DNA from: Symbiodinium natans
Lineage: Eukaryota > Sar > Dinophyceae > Suessiales > Symbiodiniaceae
DNA: 64,000 bases
Direction of reading: 5' to 3'
Assembly (NCBI GenBank): GCA_905221605.1
Contig: CAJNDS010000946.1
Location: 430,577-494,576, forward strand
The notes under the pieces were generated by a model. It had not been told where the DNA came from. It worked only from the letters and a program-made list of their open reading frames with translations, and ran no database searches. This document shows, in pieces, positions 10,271 to 20,121 of this stretch (position 1 is the first letter of the stretch; every line of letters starts with the position of its first letter). The translations under genes were made by a program, and so were the position numbers.

Positions 10271-11481
10271 CTGGCGGACAACGTGGGCCCAGCTTGAACT
10301 TGTACACGCTTCTGGGCATCAGGCGCACGGCTACACCTGAGGAGGTCGATGCCGCCTACCACCGGCGCGCGCGGAATGTGCGATCCAAGCAAGGCCTGCA
10401 GGAACTGGTCCGCGTCTACGAGGTGCTCTGCGACGCACAGAAAAGAAGGGAGTACAACACTGCCCTCGTGGAGCACGACAGCTCAACCGTCGCTGGTGCC
10501 GGTGTTCCGATGCCCGTTGCTCACCCCTTAGCAGATGATCCGCGAAACTTTGCCAGGGTCCTCTTAGAGCTCCGAGGGCCGGCATGCTGGTCGGCAGCTC
10601 TTCGGGGCCTCTCGGTCCAGCAGCTGAAGCAGCTCATCGCACCGCTGTCGGATCTTGGTGAAGGAAAGAAGACTCAGCACCTTCAGCGAAACGACGATGA
10701 CCAGGTGGGCTTGTCGCTATGCAATCTCCACGCGATAGGCAAAAACTATAGAGTGGAAGTGCAGTGGAGCGGACTGAAGTTGCTTTCGGTTGCGACGTCT
10801 TGCGCTACCGCCGTGATCTTCTACCACAGCTGTCTGATGAGGTTGCGCAAGATGCTGTCGGACGTGATAGGGTCCACCCCGGATTGCAATCACGAAGAAG
10901 CTGTGCGAAGAGCTTTTGATGAGTGGATGCATCACGGCTTCACCTGCCCTGTCGTGTTCCAATACCACATTAATCGCCAGGCTAAGTTGGTGCTGCCATG
11001 TGTGCAAAGCCTGGAGCTTGCGCTGCAGATGCGCCGGCAGGCACTGCAGGCCACCCCTGCGCGCTTACGAGGCCTGAAGGCGCAGTGGCTGCGCCAGGCT
11101 GAGGAGGAGGCCTTGGCGCGGCACGAGCGAACGACAAGAAGAGCCCAGCAACTGATTGGCTTCGTGCTGTGCCGGGCGCAGAATCTGGAGCCGACTGTGC
11201 GCATGCGCAAGTCCGGGAAGCAGGCCCCGGACCTTGCGATACAGGTGCCGGTGTCAGAAAGTATCGCCAGGCGGTTGGGCGAAACCTGCGAAAGCATGCA
11301 GAGGCGCTTTGCCAGTGCGGAGGGCCAGGAGGCCTTGTATCGGTTCCTCCTGAATGATGTGGCGAAGGATCCGCGCGCACCCATGCAGGCGTGGGCAGCG
11401 CAGGCCAGGAGGGGCCAAACACGCTGGAAGTTCCAACGTGCAGCAACGGGGGGGGGGGGGGGGGGGGGGGGGGTGGGGTGA
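10271..11481 (+). CDS. J-domain-like protein lacking HPD (last exon)
   Basis: A long uninterrupted frame with no in-frame ATG at its head. It begins after an AG (CTCAG at 10270 or CCCAG at 10292), so an upstream exon is expected. Residues NLYTLLGIRRTATPEEVDAAY, then YEVLCDAQKRREYN, match helices I, II and III of a DnaJ domain. The HPD loop that stimulates Hsp70 ATPase is absent and the helix II-III loop is short (RRARNVRSKQG). About 300 further residues are helical and Arg-rich, with no domain I recognise. The frame ends in a poly-Gly tail read through 26 G's, then TGA at 11479. The true C-terminus may end before that tract. Likely a divergent J-like co-chaperone or scaffold without canonical Hsp70 stimulation. 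Confidence 0.75.
11448..11473. repeat. Poly-G tract (26 nt)
   Basis: An uninterrupted run of G, part of the apparent poly-Gly end of the J-domain frame. Similar homopolymers occur at about 43061, 43100, 55670 and 62480 (G), and 32680 and 36705 (C). Lengths are prone to assembly error. Confidence 0.9.
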
Positions 11482-11487
11482 GTGGTT

Positions 11488-11995
11488 CAAGCGCTTTTTA
11501 AGCAGAGTGGGAGTTTCATTCAGCGGTTTTCGCCACATGTTTGGAACTTCGTTCGAGCACACAGTTGAGGGCTTCCCATGTAACCGGCTTGAATCTATTG
11601 AAGCACCAGTTTAAACACTAGCGCAGCTCGGGCACAGAGCTTTTGGTGGTCCGTTCAAGCAGAGAGTCAAGTATTTGCTTAAGAACCCCCCAAAAGCACA
11701 AATAATACCCTTCATTATCTCTTATCTCTTTGGGGTTCTGAAGCAAACAGTAGGAGTTGGGAGACTTGGAGGTGAGATGTTACGAGTGTTGGGGGTGAGA
11801 TTTGAGGAGCGAGTGTGGAGTACTGCTTGTAGCCACCTGGACTTGCTTAAACTAGACAGCCCCCAAAGCACTTTAAGCAGAGCATCCATCATGATCATCA
11901 CCATCAAGTTCATGATGATGAGTATCATGATCATCATCATCATCATCATCATCGTCGTCAGCAGCATCATCATCATCATCATCATCATCACGTTC
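11488..11995. repeat. TTAAGCAGAG/TGCTTAAG repeats and ATC microsatellite
   Basis: Several inverted or direct copies of a short motif occur: TTTTAAGCAGAG (about 11495), TTTGCTTAAGAACCCCCC (about 11675), CTTGCTTAAAC (about 11844) and CTTTAAGCAGAG (about 11872). An imperfect (ATC)n tract follows at 11891-11995. The same TGCTTAAG..CTTAAGCAGAG pair bounds an element at 61.7-61.9 kb, suggesting nested small elements. Confidence 0.5.
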
Positions 11996-12217
11996 CTCGT
12001 TGTGATACGACTTCGATAAAGTGCAAGCCCTTTCAAGCACACTGGCTGGCTCTTTTCTTTAAGCATTGATTTTTCTGGACATGGCAAGGTTTAGTCGTTC
12101 AAAAGACCGTTTTAGCGCAACCCCCCCTGCCGAACCCTGGCACAGGCTCGTGACGAGCTCGACACAAGCACCCTGCCAAGTGCCGCCAAGGTGCGTAGGG
12201 TCGCGCATCTGCCCTGC

Positions 12218-12789
12218 ATGATCCCAAGCTCGCCAGTGCTGAGAGACAAGATGTTTTGCATCGGTGACCTCACGCAGAAGATGTTGGAAGAGCTGGCACC
12301 TTCACTGCGCCTCTCTGACTTGGCTATGTGTGGGCCGGTTTGCAAAGGCTTCCGCAACATGGTTCATAACAGGATGGACATGCTTTGTCTCACAGGCTCG
12401 GGGTGTAGGTTGCCAAAGTCACAAGGATACTACAAGTGATCGTATACGATATAGTCGTATTTCCGAGTCGAGTTGCAAGTCTTTTGCGCCCTCTCCCCTG
12501 AGGCTTCAAGCTGCATGCTGAGGACTTCGGCGTCTTCGGGTGGAGAAAGGTGATAGGCTTCCTGCTCTCCCCCTATGTCAACTTCGCCACAAAGCTGGAC
12601 TTCAGTGCCCTGCCAGAAAGTCCTGGACTTGAGCTAAGCCAGCATCTTGCGTGCCTGCACATGCTGCAAGAGGTGATCATCTCACCTCGGCACAGTTCCG
12701 CTGTGCCTGCCCAGAGCATTTCTCGCTTGCGGGGAAGCAGCATAGCTCCCCGTGTTCGCTTGGCGATGTGCGGCGCACTTCGTGGATGA
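12218..12789 (+). CDS. F-box protein (two exons)
   Basis: Exon 1 is 12218-12395, starting at ATG 12218; the frame is also open from 12191. Exon 2 is 12503-12789, TGA at 12787. The 107-nt intron is GC-AG, and both junctions read AG|GCT. Residues LTQKMLEELAPSLRLSDLAM followed by CGPVCKGFRNMV fit the F-box pattern (L-P-x-E-L-x-x-x-I-x-x-x-L-x-x-x-D-L then V-C-K-x-F). Across the splice the frame reads CLTG-FKLHAEDFGVFGWRK. Exon 2 includes LDFSALPESPGLELS and LHMLQEVIIS, resembling leucine-rich segments. The likely role is a substrate adaptor of an SCF ubiquitin ligase, inferred from the family. At about 190 aa it is short, so a further exon downstream (see 12840) is possible. Confidence 0.6.
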
Positions 12790-12839
12790 TCCGGTGGCGA
12801 GGTGGTTCGTGCTGCGCTGAGCTTCCCAACGACCGTGGA

Positions 12840-13016
12840 GTTTCCAGCATGTCTGTGCTGCTGAGTGCTATCAGGCAGCCCTGCCAACAAGAGGTTAAAA
12901 GTGTGGTGGGACTGATACGCCATGACTTGCCGCTCCCAAAGCCATGCCGGACAGCACTGTTCAGGGACTGTGCGGTCAGGTATCATGGACTGTGGGCTCC
13001 AAACCACAGGCCCTAA
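12840..13016 (+). CDS. Possible extra F-box gene exon
   Basis: After TTTCCAG (about 12848) a frame reads MSVLLSAIRQPCQQEVKSVV and continues to TAA at 13014. It sits directly downstream of the F-box gene with no repeat in between. No family match; it could be an alternative last exon or chance. Confidence 0.3.
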   Translation, partial: VSSMSVLLSAIRQPCQQEVKSVVGLIRHDLPLPKPCRTALFRDCAVRYHGLWAPNHRP

Positions 13017-13044
13017 ACCCTATAATATAGGAGCCTTAACAAAT

Positions 13045-13141
13045 CCGAATAGAGTTTTGGGGGGTTATTAGAGTAGTTATAAAGGGACCATGAGGGAAGA
13101 ATACTAGTACTTCCGACCCCTAGAGTAAGCATCAGGCCTCG
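13045..13141 (-). mobile_element. Family B dispersed element, copy 1
   Basis: The reverse complement reads AGGGGTCGGAAG, TACTAGTA, TTCCCTCATGGTCCC, TATAACTACT, AACCCCCCAAAACTCTATTC. It is collinear with segments at 25951, 33236 and 50112. About 95 bp, non-coding. Confidence 0.65.
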
Positions 13142-13411
13142 CACCCTACGTCCCCTTTCGGAGTGCGGTGGGGATGCGAGGAGCTTCCTTGGGAGTCTCT
13201 ACAGCTGGTCGACCTCTGCCACGCTCCTGAGGCTCACAGCCACCGACCCGCATGAAAAGGGTTGTTCTGAATTAGGCCGGTTTGGGGGGGAGGCAGGGTT
13301 ATGCCCTGAACCCTAAACCCTCCTCAACTTTCAACCCTCAAGCCTAAACCCTGAACCTCAAGCCCGAAACCCCAAGCCTTAAACCCGAGCCTGAACCCCT
13401 CCTTGTTCCAG

Positions 13412-13477
13412 GCAGAGGTGGACTTCGGCAACGCTTCTGGTGAGGCTGCTGCAGCCTTGGGCGAGCCCTTGTTCTAA
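13412..13477 (+). CDS. Candidate exon, unknown protein
   Basis: TTGTTCCAG acceptor, then the frame AEVDFGNASGEAAAALGEPLF to TAA at 13475. It may instead splice at GTGAGG (13439). It is preceded by CCCTAAA-like sequence. Confidence 0.5.
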   Translation, partial: AEVDFGNASGEAAAALGEPLF

Positions 13478-13589
13478 AGCCTCCCTAAACCGTAAACCCT
13501 TGCATGAAATTTGAGAAGGGTGCATCTATTTGCTGATTGTATGGTACTAGGCTATATCATGTACAAGTATAGTATATACACACATAAGC

Positions 13590-13654
13590 ACATCAACGTA
13601 TATATATATGTATATATACATATACATACATACATATATATATATATGTATATA

Positions 13655-13691
<37 letters not shown>

Positions 13692-13752
13692 GTATGTAAA
13701 TGTATATGTATATGCATATGCATATGCATATGTACATGTGTATGTATATGTG

Positions 13753-13809
<57 letters not shown>

Positions 13810-13865
13810 ATGTGTATATATATGTATACATGTATACATGTATGCATATATACATATATACACAT
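13590..13865. repeat. TATG/TATA microsatellite
   Basis: Almost pure TATATG, TATGTA and TATGCA repeats. All open frames across it (poly-YI/YT/MY) are low-complexity artefacts. Confidence 0.95.
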
Positions 13866-13913
13866 GCATACAGAATATCCATTTTAAAGGATCCTGGCTG
13901 CTGGAGTGTTGAG

Positions 13914-14192
13914 GTGCTCGCTGTGCTGTCGGTGGACGTCGAGCAGATGATGCAGTTGGGATGCCTGCCTGAGAGCCCGGCGAACACCTTGTTGAGAGCC
14001 ACGCTGGAGCTTCTAGGGTTCAGGGTTCAGGGTCTAGGGTTTAGGGTTTTGGGGTTTCGGGTTTAAGGTTTAGGGTGAAGCCTTAAACCTCAAGGCCTAA
14101 ACCCTAAGCCCCAAACCCTAATGAGTCAGGTCGGAAGAGCAGCCCATCCCTGAGAAGCTGGAGATGCTGTTGGATGGGCTTCTTGGCACAAG
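13914..14192 (+). CDS. Two exons of an unrecognised helical protein
   Basis: Exon 13914-14017 follows GTTGAG and carries the frame [20 protein letters not shown], then [14 protein letters not shown]. Exon 14130-14192 carries [20 protein letters not shown] and is followed by the donor GTGTTC. Phase 2 joins phase 2 exactly (GG+G), giving ELLG-SEEQ. The amphipathic Leu pattern suggests helical repeats; I do not recognise the family. The separating intron is 112 nt, GT-AG, and almost entirely telomere-like DNA. Confidence 0.7.
14018..14129 (+). other. Minimal telomere-hairpin intron
   Basis: The first half (14018-14081) is GGGTTTAGGG-type repeat. After a turn near 14082 (GTGAAGCC) the second half (14083-14120) is CCTAAACC-type repeat, then GAGTCAG. 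The halves are complementary and can fold into one stem joining donor and acceptor. Confidence 0.8.
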
Positions 14193-15128
14193 GTGTTCTT
14201 GCGGCTTAATCTGGTTCAAGGTTCAGGGTTTATGGTTTAGGGTTTGGGGCTAAGCCCTAAAAATCTCCATACGTGAGATCAGCCTCATCTAGAGGCAGCG
14301 CTGGTCTTAGGGCACGGGGTGTTGTAGTTCCTTGCCTGTTCAAGCTGAAAGCTCTTGCGCTTTGGTGTCACTTTGGGCGCCATCTTAGGCACCTCCAGGA
14401 TGTGCAAGACACCCTTGCGCATTGCATGGATTTTGGACGAATGAAGATGGTGCCGCCGTGCACCCAAGCAGCTTCGATCGAGGACCGGAGGGCGCATTGT
14501 GTGTGGGGCTCCCGCTGCTTCTGCAGCCCGGACATCCCCCAAAGTCCCCCTCAACCCAAAAGAAACCTAAACCCTAAACCCTAAACCCGAAACCCGAAAC
14601 CCGAAACCCGAAACCCTCAACCCTAAACCCGAAACCGTGGTGGCGATATCGGTGACGGGTGTCTGTCCTCACAAATCCCACCGCTCTGGCGAGGAAGCAC
14701 ATCCTCGACCTTTGTTGGAAGATCCGATCTTTGTCCAGGACTGGCAGACGCCCCAAGCCCGAAACCCTCAACCCTCAATCCGAAACCCGAAACCTGAAGC
14801 CCAAGACCCAAAATCTCTGAACTCAGACCCAAAGCCCCTCAACCACGAATTCTCAATCCCCGGGTACTCCGAACGTACCCCCCAAAACTACTACAATCAG
14901 AATCGGAATGCTTTGTCATCGGAACCCCCTAAAAGGGCACCCATGTTTTCGGAGCCCCGCCAAAAGGCGCTAGGCTTAATAATTCTAATAAGGATAGAAA
15001 CCAATAGTTATTAATGTTCGGAATACTTATTATCAATAGATAGTAACCCTAACCCCTAAACCCTAAACCCTACACCCTAAACCCTATAAACAGCAAGTAC
15101 CCTCAGCCCTGAGCTCGCCTCTCAAAAG
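14193..15128. other. Interval with undecided coding content
   Basis: 14273-14560 is ordinary-complexity DNA open on both strands (+: VVVPCLFKLKALALWCHF; -: LEVPKMAPKVTPKRKSFQ). 14640-14760 is open on + (PLLEDPIFVQDWQTP). Neither has a clear exon border or family match. CCCGAAA/CCCTAAA repeats lie at 14560-14630 and 15040-15090. Confidence 0.4.
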
Positions 15129-15214
15129 GACTCTCCCAAGTTGGTGAAGCGAGCAGCGAAGACCCGGGTTGCGCCCCCTCCAAAGGAGCCGAGGCGTCCG
15201 CGCCTGCACTCAGG
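15129..15214 (+). CDS. Candidate exon, basic Pro-rich
   Basis: AAAAG acceptor, frame DSPKLVKRAAKTRVAPPPKE then PRRPRLHS, donor GTCTAG. It is flanked by CCCTAAA upstream and TTTTAGGG downstream. Lys/Arg/Pro-rich linker-like sequence. Confidence 0.6.
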
Positions 15215-15435
15215 GTCTAGGGTTTAGGGTTTAGGGTTTAGGGTTTTAGGGTTTTAGGGTTTTAGGGTTTTAGGGTTTTAGGGTTTTAGGGTTTTAGGGT
15301 TTTAGGGTTTTAGGGTTTTAGGGTTTAGGGCTTTAGGGTTATAGGGTTATAGGGTTATAGGGTTGTAGGGTTATAGGGTTATAGGGTTTTAGGGTTATAG
15401 GGTTTTAGGGGTTTTAGGGTTTTAGGGTTACAGGG
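15215..15435 (+). repeat. TTTTAGGG octamer array
   Basis: About a dozen perfect TTTTAGGG octamers (15238-15320), then TTATAGGG and TTTTAGGG octamers to about 15430. This is a homogenised 8-bp variant of the heptamer. Confidence 0.9.
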
Positions 15436-15731
15436 TTTACGGTCTGTGTTGTTTTCTCAGTCTCATCCTCTCTCTTTCTCATTCCGCAGTGTATGTGTGT
15501 GTATATATCTTTGTATATATATATATGCATCATCTACATCTTCGCATATGATAGCTATGCACCTCTCCCTCTCTCTTTCTTTCTCTCTTTGCCTTCTTTA
15601 TCTGGCACTGCGTGCTGTGTGGCTCTTGCTTCCAGATTGCTGCTTCCTGTCACTGATACATGAGCTGGGCCTCAGGCGCCGGGAGAAGAACAAAGACAAA
15701 GGTGCGCCTTACAAGTGTTGCGGCGAGAGAC

Positions 15732-16037
15732 CCTAAACCCTAAACACTAAACCCTAAACCCTAAACCCTAAACCCTAAACCCTAAACCCTAAACCCTAAA
15801 CCCTAAACCCTAAACCCCAGACCCTAAACCCTAAACCCTAAACCCAAAACCCTAGACCCTAAACCCTAAACATCCCTAAACCTTAAACCCTAAACCCTAA
15901 ACCCTAAACCCCAGACCCTAAACCCTAAACCCTAAACCCTAAACCCTAAACCCTAAACCCTAAACCCTAAACCCTAAACCCTAAACATCCCTAAACCCTA
16001 AACCCTAAACCCTAAACCCTAAACCCTAAACCCTAAA
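15732..16037 (+). repeat. CCCTAAA array
   Basis: About 40 heptamers, mostly perfect, with a higher-order repeat. The segment containing CCCCAGACCCTAAACCC followed by CATCCCTAAAC recurs about 100 bp apart (near 15810-15875 and 15905-15990), showing block duplication within the array. Confidence 0.9.
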
Positions 16038-16062
16038 CCTCGGCCCGAAGCCGGAACGCCAG

Positions 16063-16147
16063 GCGCGACGACGATGCCACATCCCGCGAGTGCTTCTGAA
16101 GCTCGCTTTGGCTGGGTGCCAAGCTTCGCGTTGGACGCCGCTCCAGG
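16063..16147 (+). CDS. Candidate exon, unknown protein
   Basis: CGCCAG acceptor, donor GTGCGC. The frame TTMPHPASASEARFGWVPSF and then ALDAAPG is open. A second frame, ARRRCHIPRVLLKLALAG, is also open, so the frame is not settled. Confidence 0.45.
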
Positions 16148-16179
16148 GTGCGCAGCCTGCTATTTTAGGGTATCTGAGT

Positions 16180-16530
16180 ATTGTTTATGATTATTTTGTA
16201 TGACTATTAGTGTACTATCGCTGTATTCGTAATAATAAAACTACTAATCACAATGAATATCATTCTTACTGTTGCTATGATGATGATTATCATTATCATA
16301 CTTGCAGTATTCTTATGATTATGACTGTTACGTAATATCGTTATTATTATTATTATCATTATTATTATGATCATTATTATTTCGATTATTATTATTATTG
16401 CTATTACTACTAATATTATTATAGTATTTTCATTATGACTACTCTTCTTCTTATTATTAGTGCCATTGCCATTGTTATTTTTTATTCTCAGTATTGTTGT
16501 TGTTATTTTATTGCTGCTATACTATTCTTC
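16180..16530. repeat. ATT/TTA-rich low-complexity tract
   Basis: Irregular ATT, ATC and GTT triplet repeats. The long + frames here (MPLPLLFFILSI and similar) are artefacts that run into a real exon-like stretch at 16590. Confidence 0.8.
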
Positions 16531-16589
16531 CTGTCATTACCGTTACCATCAGCATTCTTGCTTGCGCCCAGATCAGCAGCTGCCGGCAG

Positions 16590-16658
16590 CTGCCGCCTCT
16601 GCCGTGGAGCGGAGCGCGGCCCCGGAAAAGACGAAGGCGAAGGAGCCGAAGCCCCAGA
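16590..16658 (+). CDS. Candidate exon, Ala/Lys/Pro linker
   Basis: GGCAG acceptor, frame AASAVERSAAPEKTKAKEPK, donor GTGCTA or nearby. A block of GGGGTTT and TTTAGGG repeats follows directly. Typical disordered linker composition. Confidence 0.55.
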
Positions 16659-17285
16659 GTGCTATTTGGGGTTTGGGGTTTGGGGTTTGGGGTTTAGGGT
16701 TTAGGGTTTAGGGTTTCGGGTTTTGGGGTTTAGGGGTTTAGGGTTTTAGGGTATTAGGGTGCTGCTGGGCAAGAGGGCGCAAGAGGGGTGCACGTGCATG
16801 ATGCTTCAGCTTACCCACGAAGAGAGTTGGCCACAAACATTTTTTTGCATCTTTGTAGCCGAGTCTTTGAGCTATGGGACCTAAACCCTAAGCAAGCCCT
16901 AAACCTGCAACGCGTCACTGCTCACGCTGCGGAGGGGAGGTGGATGACCTGTCCGCTGAGTCCACCATGCACCCCTGAACCCTGAACCGAGACCCTAACC
17001 TTCCCAAGCTCTGAATCCTCAAGCCGATGGGACTTCAACCAAACTCCATACCCTCAACGCTACCCCCCCCCCCCCCCAAAGCCCTTTCAAGGGGGAATCA
17101 GGTGCCCTAAGCCCTAAACTGTCAACCCTAAACAAAACCCTTTAAAGGGCCAGAGCTTCCTTGATCTCCTAAATCCTTATCCATGACAGCCTAAGCTCCT
17201 GGAACCCTAAGCCCTAAGTAAACCCTACGCCTTAAGCCCTAACCCCCCAAAGCCCCCAAACCCTAAGCTCCCGCCCAGGCGTCAG

Positions 17286-17334
17286 GCAGCTCCCCGCGAT
17301 GCGGTGCAGCGGGTGCTTGAGGATGGGAATTCGG
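17286..17334 (+). CDS. Candidate exon, unknown protein
   Basis: CGTCAG acceptor preceded by CCCTAAG repeats; frame AAPRDAVQRVLEDGNS; donor GTGTGG. Sequence downstream to about 17760 is unique, with open frames on both strands (+17304-17606 and -17282-17788) that I cannot assign. Confidence 0.4.
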
Positions 17335-18429
17335 GTGTGGGAGGATGGGGCATAGGATGGGATCTAGAGCTTGGCGTTTTGGGCTTAGCGTGTGCACCGC
17401 ATGCGCCAGATTTAGGGGCGCACTCCCTTATCGAGCGCTTGAAGTCTAGTCTTTCGCTTTGCCAGCCCGGCGCCAATCCGAGTCCACAGCGCACAATGGA
17501 CAAGGTAGCAAAGAGGTTGGGCCCCAGGCTGGACCAATTGGGGTTTTTGAGTCCAGGAATCCGGGCGCGAGGGGTGAGCAAAATAAGGTCTACCAGAGGT
17601 GCTTGAAACCAAGTCAGGGACCCCCTGTGTTGCTCACAAAGGGGCGGGGGTGGGCTCCCCGGCAAACTCCGCAACACATAGCGGTTCGGAGTCTCAAAGA
17701 CAGGTGCTCGCACACTAGTCACTAGAGTAGAAAGCGCGACAAATGGGGCCGTAAGGGTTGACTTGGGAGGCGGCATGTAGGCCAGCACCTAGCCCAATGT
17801 TTATTTAGCCTTGTCCGACACGCTCGAGCACCCGTGTCTTGAGCCAGTTTAGGGTTCAGGGTTTTGTTTGGGGTTTAGGGTTTAAGGTAAGCTTCTTAGG
17901 GGTAGGTCTGTGGGCTGCGGCTTGTTTTACTGGGAGGCCAATGTCAAGATGCAGGGGGCCGCTTCTGAAGTTTGTTTTGGGGATTGCGTTTTGAGGTCTC
18001 GTGGCTTCTTTGTTCTTCTCATCTCGGTAGCGAGCGCAACACCCTCAACCTAACCCTTCACCTGAAACCCTAGGCCTTAAACTTTGAACCCCAATCCTAA
18101 CCGTTACGCCTTAAACCCGAGACTCCAAAACCTAAAAGCCCAAACCTTAAACTCCAGACCCCAAACTTGCTTTCAACAGGAAGCGGCGCGTTTGGGGAGA
18201 GAGGCCAGCCCAGTCCAGTCAGGGCAGAAGTAAATCGCTCGCAGTGGCCATTAAGCAAGCGGTGTGCTTCTCTGTCGCAGTTAGCATGAGCGTGTAGGGC
18301 AACCCTTAAACTTTGAATCACTACTGCTATAGGGTGTCAATCACCACTCCAGCCGCTTGTGAGGTTCGGGGTCACCTAGAGGTTCCTGGAGACGGTGCAG
18401 TAGGAACTCGCTGCCTACTCGTGGCTTTG

Positions 18430-20121
18430 ATGGCATGGCTTGCGTGCTTGGCATGGGCGGTTGGAGTGCAGATGGTGGCTGCAAAGGGCGGCACAGGGGC
18501 ACCAAGCTGTCCTCAATCCCAAGGTTCTCTTTTTCTGCAGAATCTGCGAGTTCTCAACAGCCGCCAGGAGCAAGGGCAGATAGGCTTTGCTCGCCTGCAG
18601 GCATTGGCCAATCGCAGTGGCGAGACATGTCCATCATGCACGTGCCCCACTAGCCTGCTGCAGCGGAAGCCGCTTTTTAGGAGGATGAATGCTTTGGAGA
18701 ACTTGGTCGATGACGATGTTGTGCAAACCGTGGCTCCGCTCGCGTACGGGGCGAAGTTTATGAACTGCCTGTCCGCGGTGAGCAATGTGGCATCGATCGC
18801 CAGTGTCTTTGGACTCGGCTTTGGGGATGGCATGTCAAACGAAGAGCTCGAGCACAAGATTTCAGAAGAAATCCAGCGGGAACATGGAAAAACACGTGAA
18901 TTGATCAACGAGAACCACCGGGAGGTCATGGCAGAAATTGAGAATCTTGGCTTTCTTCTGACTGGCACTTAGGACTTTAACCTTTTGGGTTTTTGTAGAG
19001 ACTACAATAAGGTGCCTAAAGTTTAACTTTTAGGAGAGGTTCAGAAGTCAGCCAAGGAGTCAGGCAGAGGAAACCAGGGGTCTCATCACGCAGTTTGGAA
19101 AGGATGCTGCTAAGCATCATCAAGAGGCCATGCCTTCGCCAAAAACTTTGAATTCGCTCAGCACTACCGCCAATGCTTGGAGTACATGACAGACCTCAAG
19201 TCTAAGTATGCCTTGTTTGGCAAGCTACAGCAGAACATCGACGACGATTTGGGGTCCACATGCTCAGAGTGTCCATGTCAAAGGGTGTCGAACATTCTCG
19301 CCCGATCCTATAAAAGTGTCGAGTTCTTCGCAGCATGGGTGCGCAGGCAGCAGATGCGTACCATCGCTTCTATTCGTGTGCAATGCCCACTACCTTCACG
19401 AAGAGCCTACTGGAGAATTTTGTCCAAGCTCGCCCAGTGCATTTGTCCACCTTGTCCGAGAACCTTGGAAGTTCAGGTATGTACACCAATCGCGTCATTG
19501 CGATGCAGAGACGAGACGGCAGCCCTTGAAGGCTTTCCATTGGACGTTCTCTTGGAGATTTCGGAGGAGGAAGCTGTCAAATACGAGAATGTTTGGGACC
19601 ACATCCGATCGGTACTTCCCGTCGAGGGCGATCCAGGGCTTGCGCCGAGCCTGCTCCAAGTTCCTTCGCACGCGAAAACAGCGGCGGTTCTACAAGTTTG
19701 GACACTTGACAGCCTGGCGAACCTTACTACAGGTCGTTGCACTCCAAAAGTTAGAGTGCCTGGCCGAAGTGCATCGGGTGACGCGCCGGCTCTGGTTCTA
19801 AAGCTTGACGGTGTTGGCGACCCCCCCTCTCCGCACAATCGTTTCCTATCCTTTCCAAGCCAGTGGACCCCACCCGCGTTTGGAAGCTTTGAACCACAGA
19901 AGACGAGTGGGCGTGCTGGCAGTTCTCGTTGCGCTGCTGGAGTGCACGCCGTGACGGGAAGGATCACCGATTTCAGCTGCGACTGCGAAAAGGGACGACT
20001 GCGGCTTTGTCAATCCACACAGACTCGACACTGCAAGCTTGCTTGTTGTGACTGCGTCGTCCGCCAAAGGTGGCCGAAGTCCAGCGCCAGTTCAAGCAGA
20101 GTCGCTGGCCAAGTTTCCTAG
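18430..20121 (+). pseudogene. Secreted-type unknown protein with frameshifts
   Basis: ATG 18430 opens a signal-peptide-like start (MAWLACLAWAVGVQMVAAKG). The frame continues through a Cys-rich CPSCTCP, then FGLGFGDGMSNEELEHKIS and a charged helix. Exon 1 ends about 18941; intron 18942-19056 (GA-AG) is an introner-like element. The frame then reads SQAEETRGLITQFGKDAAKH. A shift at about 19128 (apparent 4-nt CATG insertion) is needed to reach FAKNFEFAQHYRQCLEYMTD. A second shift near 19335 leads to DAYHRFYSCAMPTTFTK, and another is needed for LLEISEEEAVKYENVWDHIR at about 19550. I do not recognise the family. Three shifts suggest a decayed gene, though missed short introns or sequence errors could mimic this. 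Confidence 0.5.
18942..19056 (+). mobile_element. Introner-like inverted-repeat element, copy 2 (forms an intron)
   Basis: 115 nt containing CTTGGCTTTCTTCTGACTGG at the left and TTCAGAAGTCAGCCAAG at the right, homologous along its length to 7540-7660. Removing GAATCTTGG...CCAAG restores the frame (EIE-SQAEETR). The element therefore supplies nearly the whole intron, including its AG acceptor. Confidence 0.8.

Noticed and set aside
13547-14002. Poly-IHIH/YTYT frames
   Set aside because: TATG microsatellite translation.
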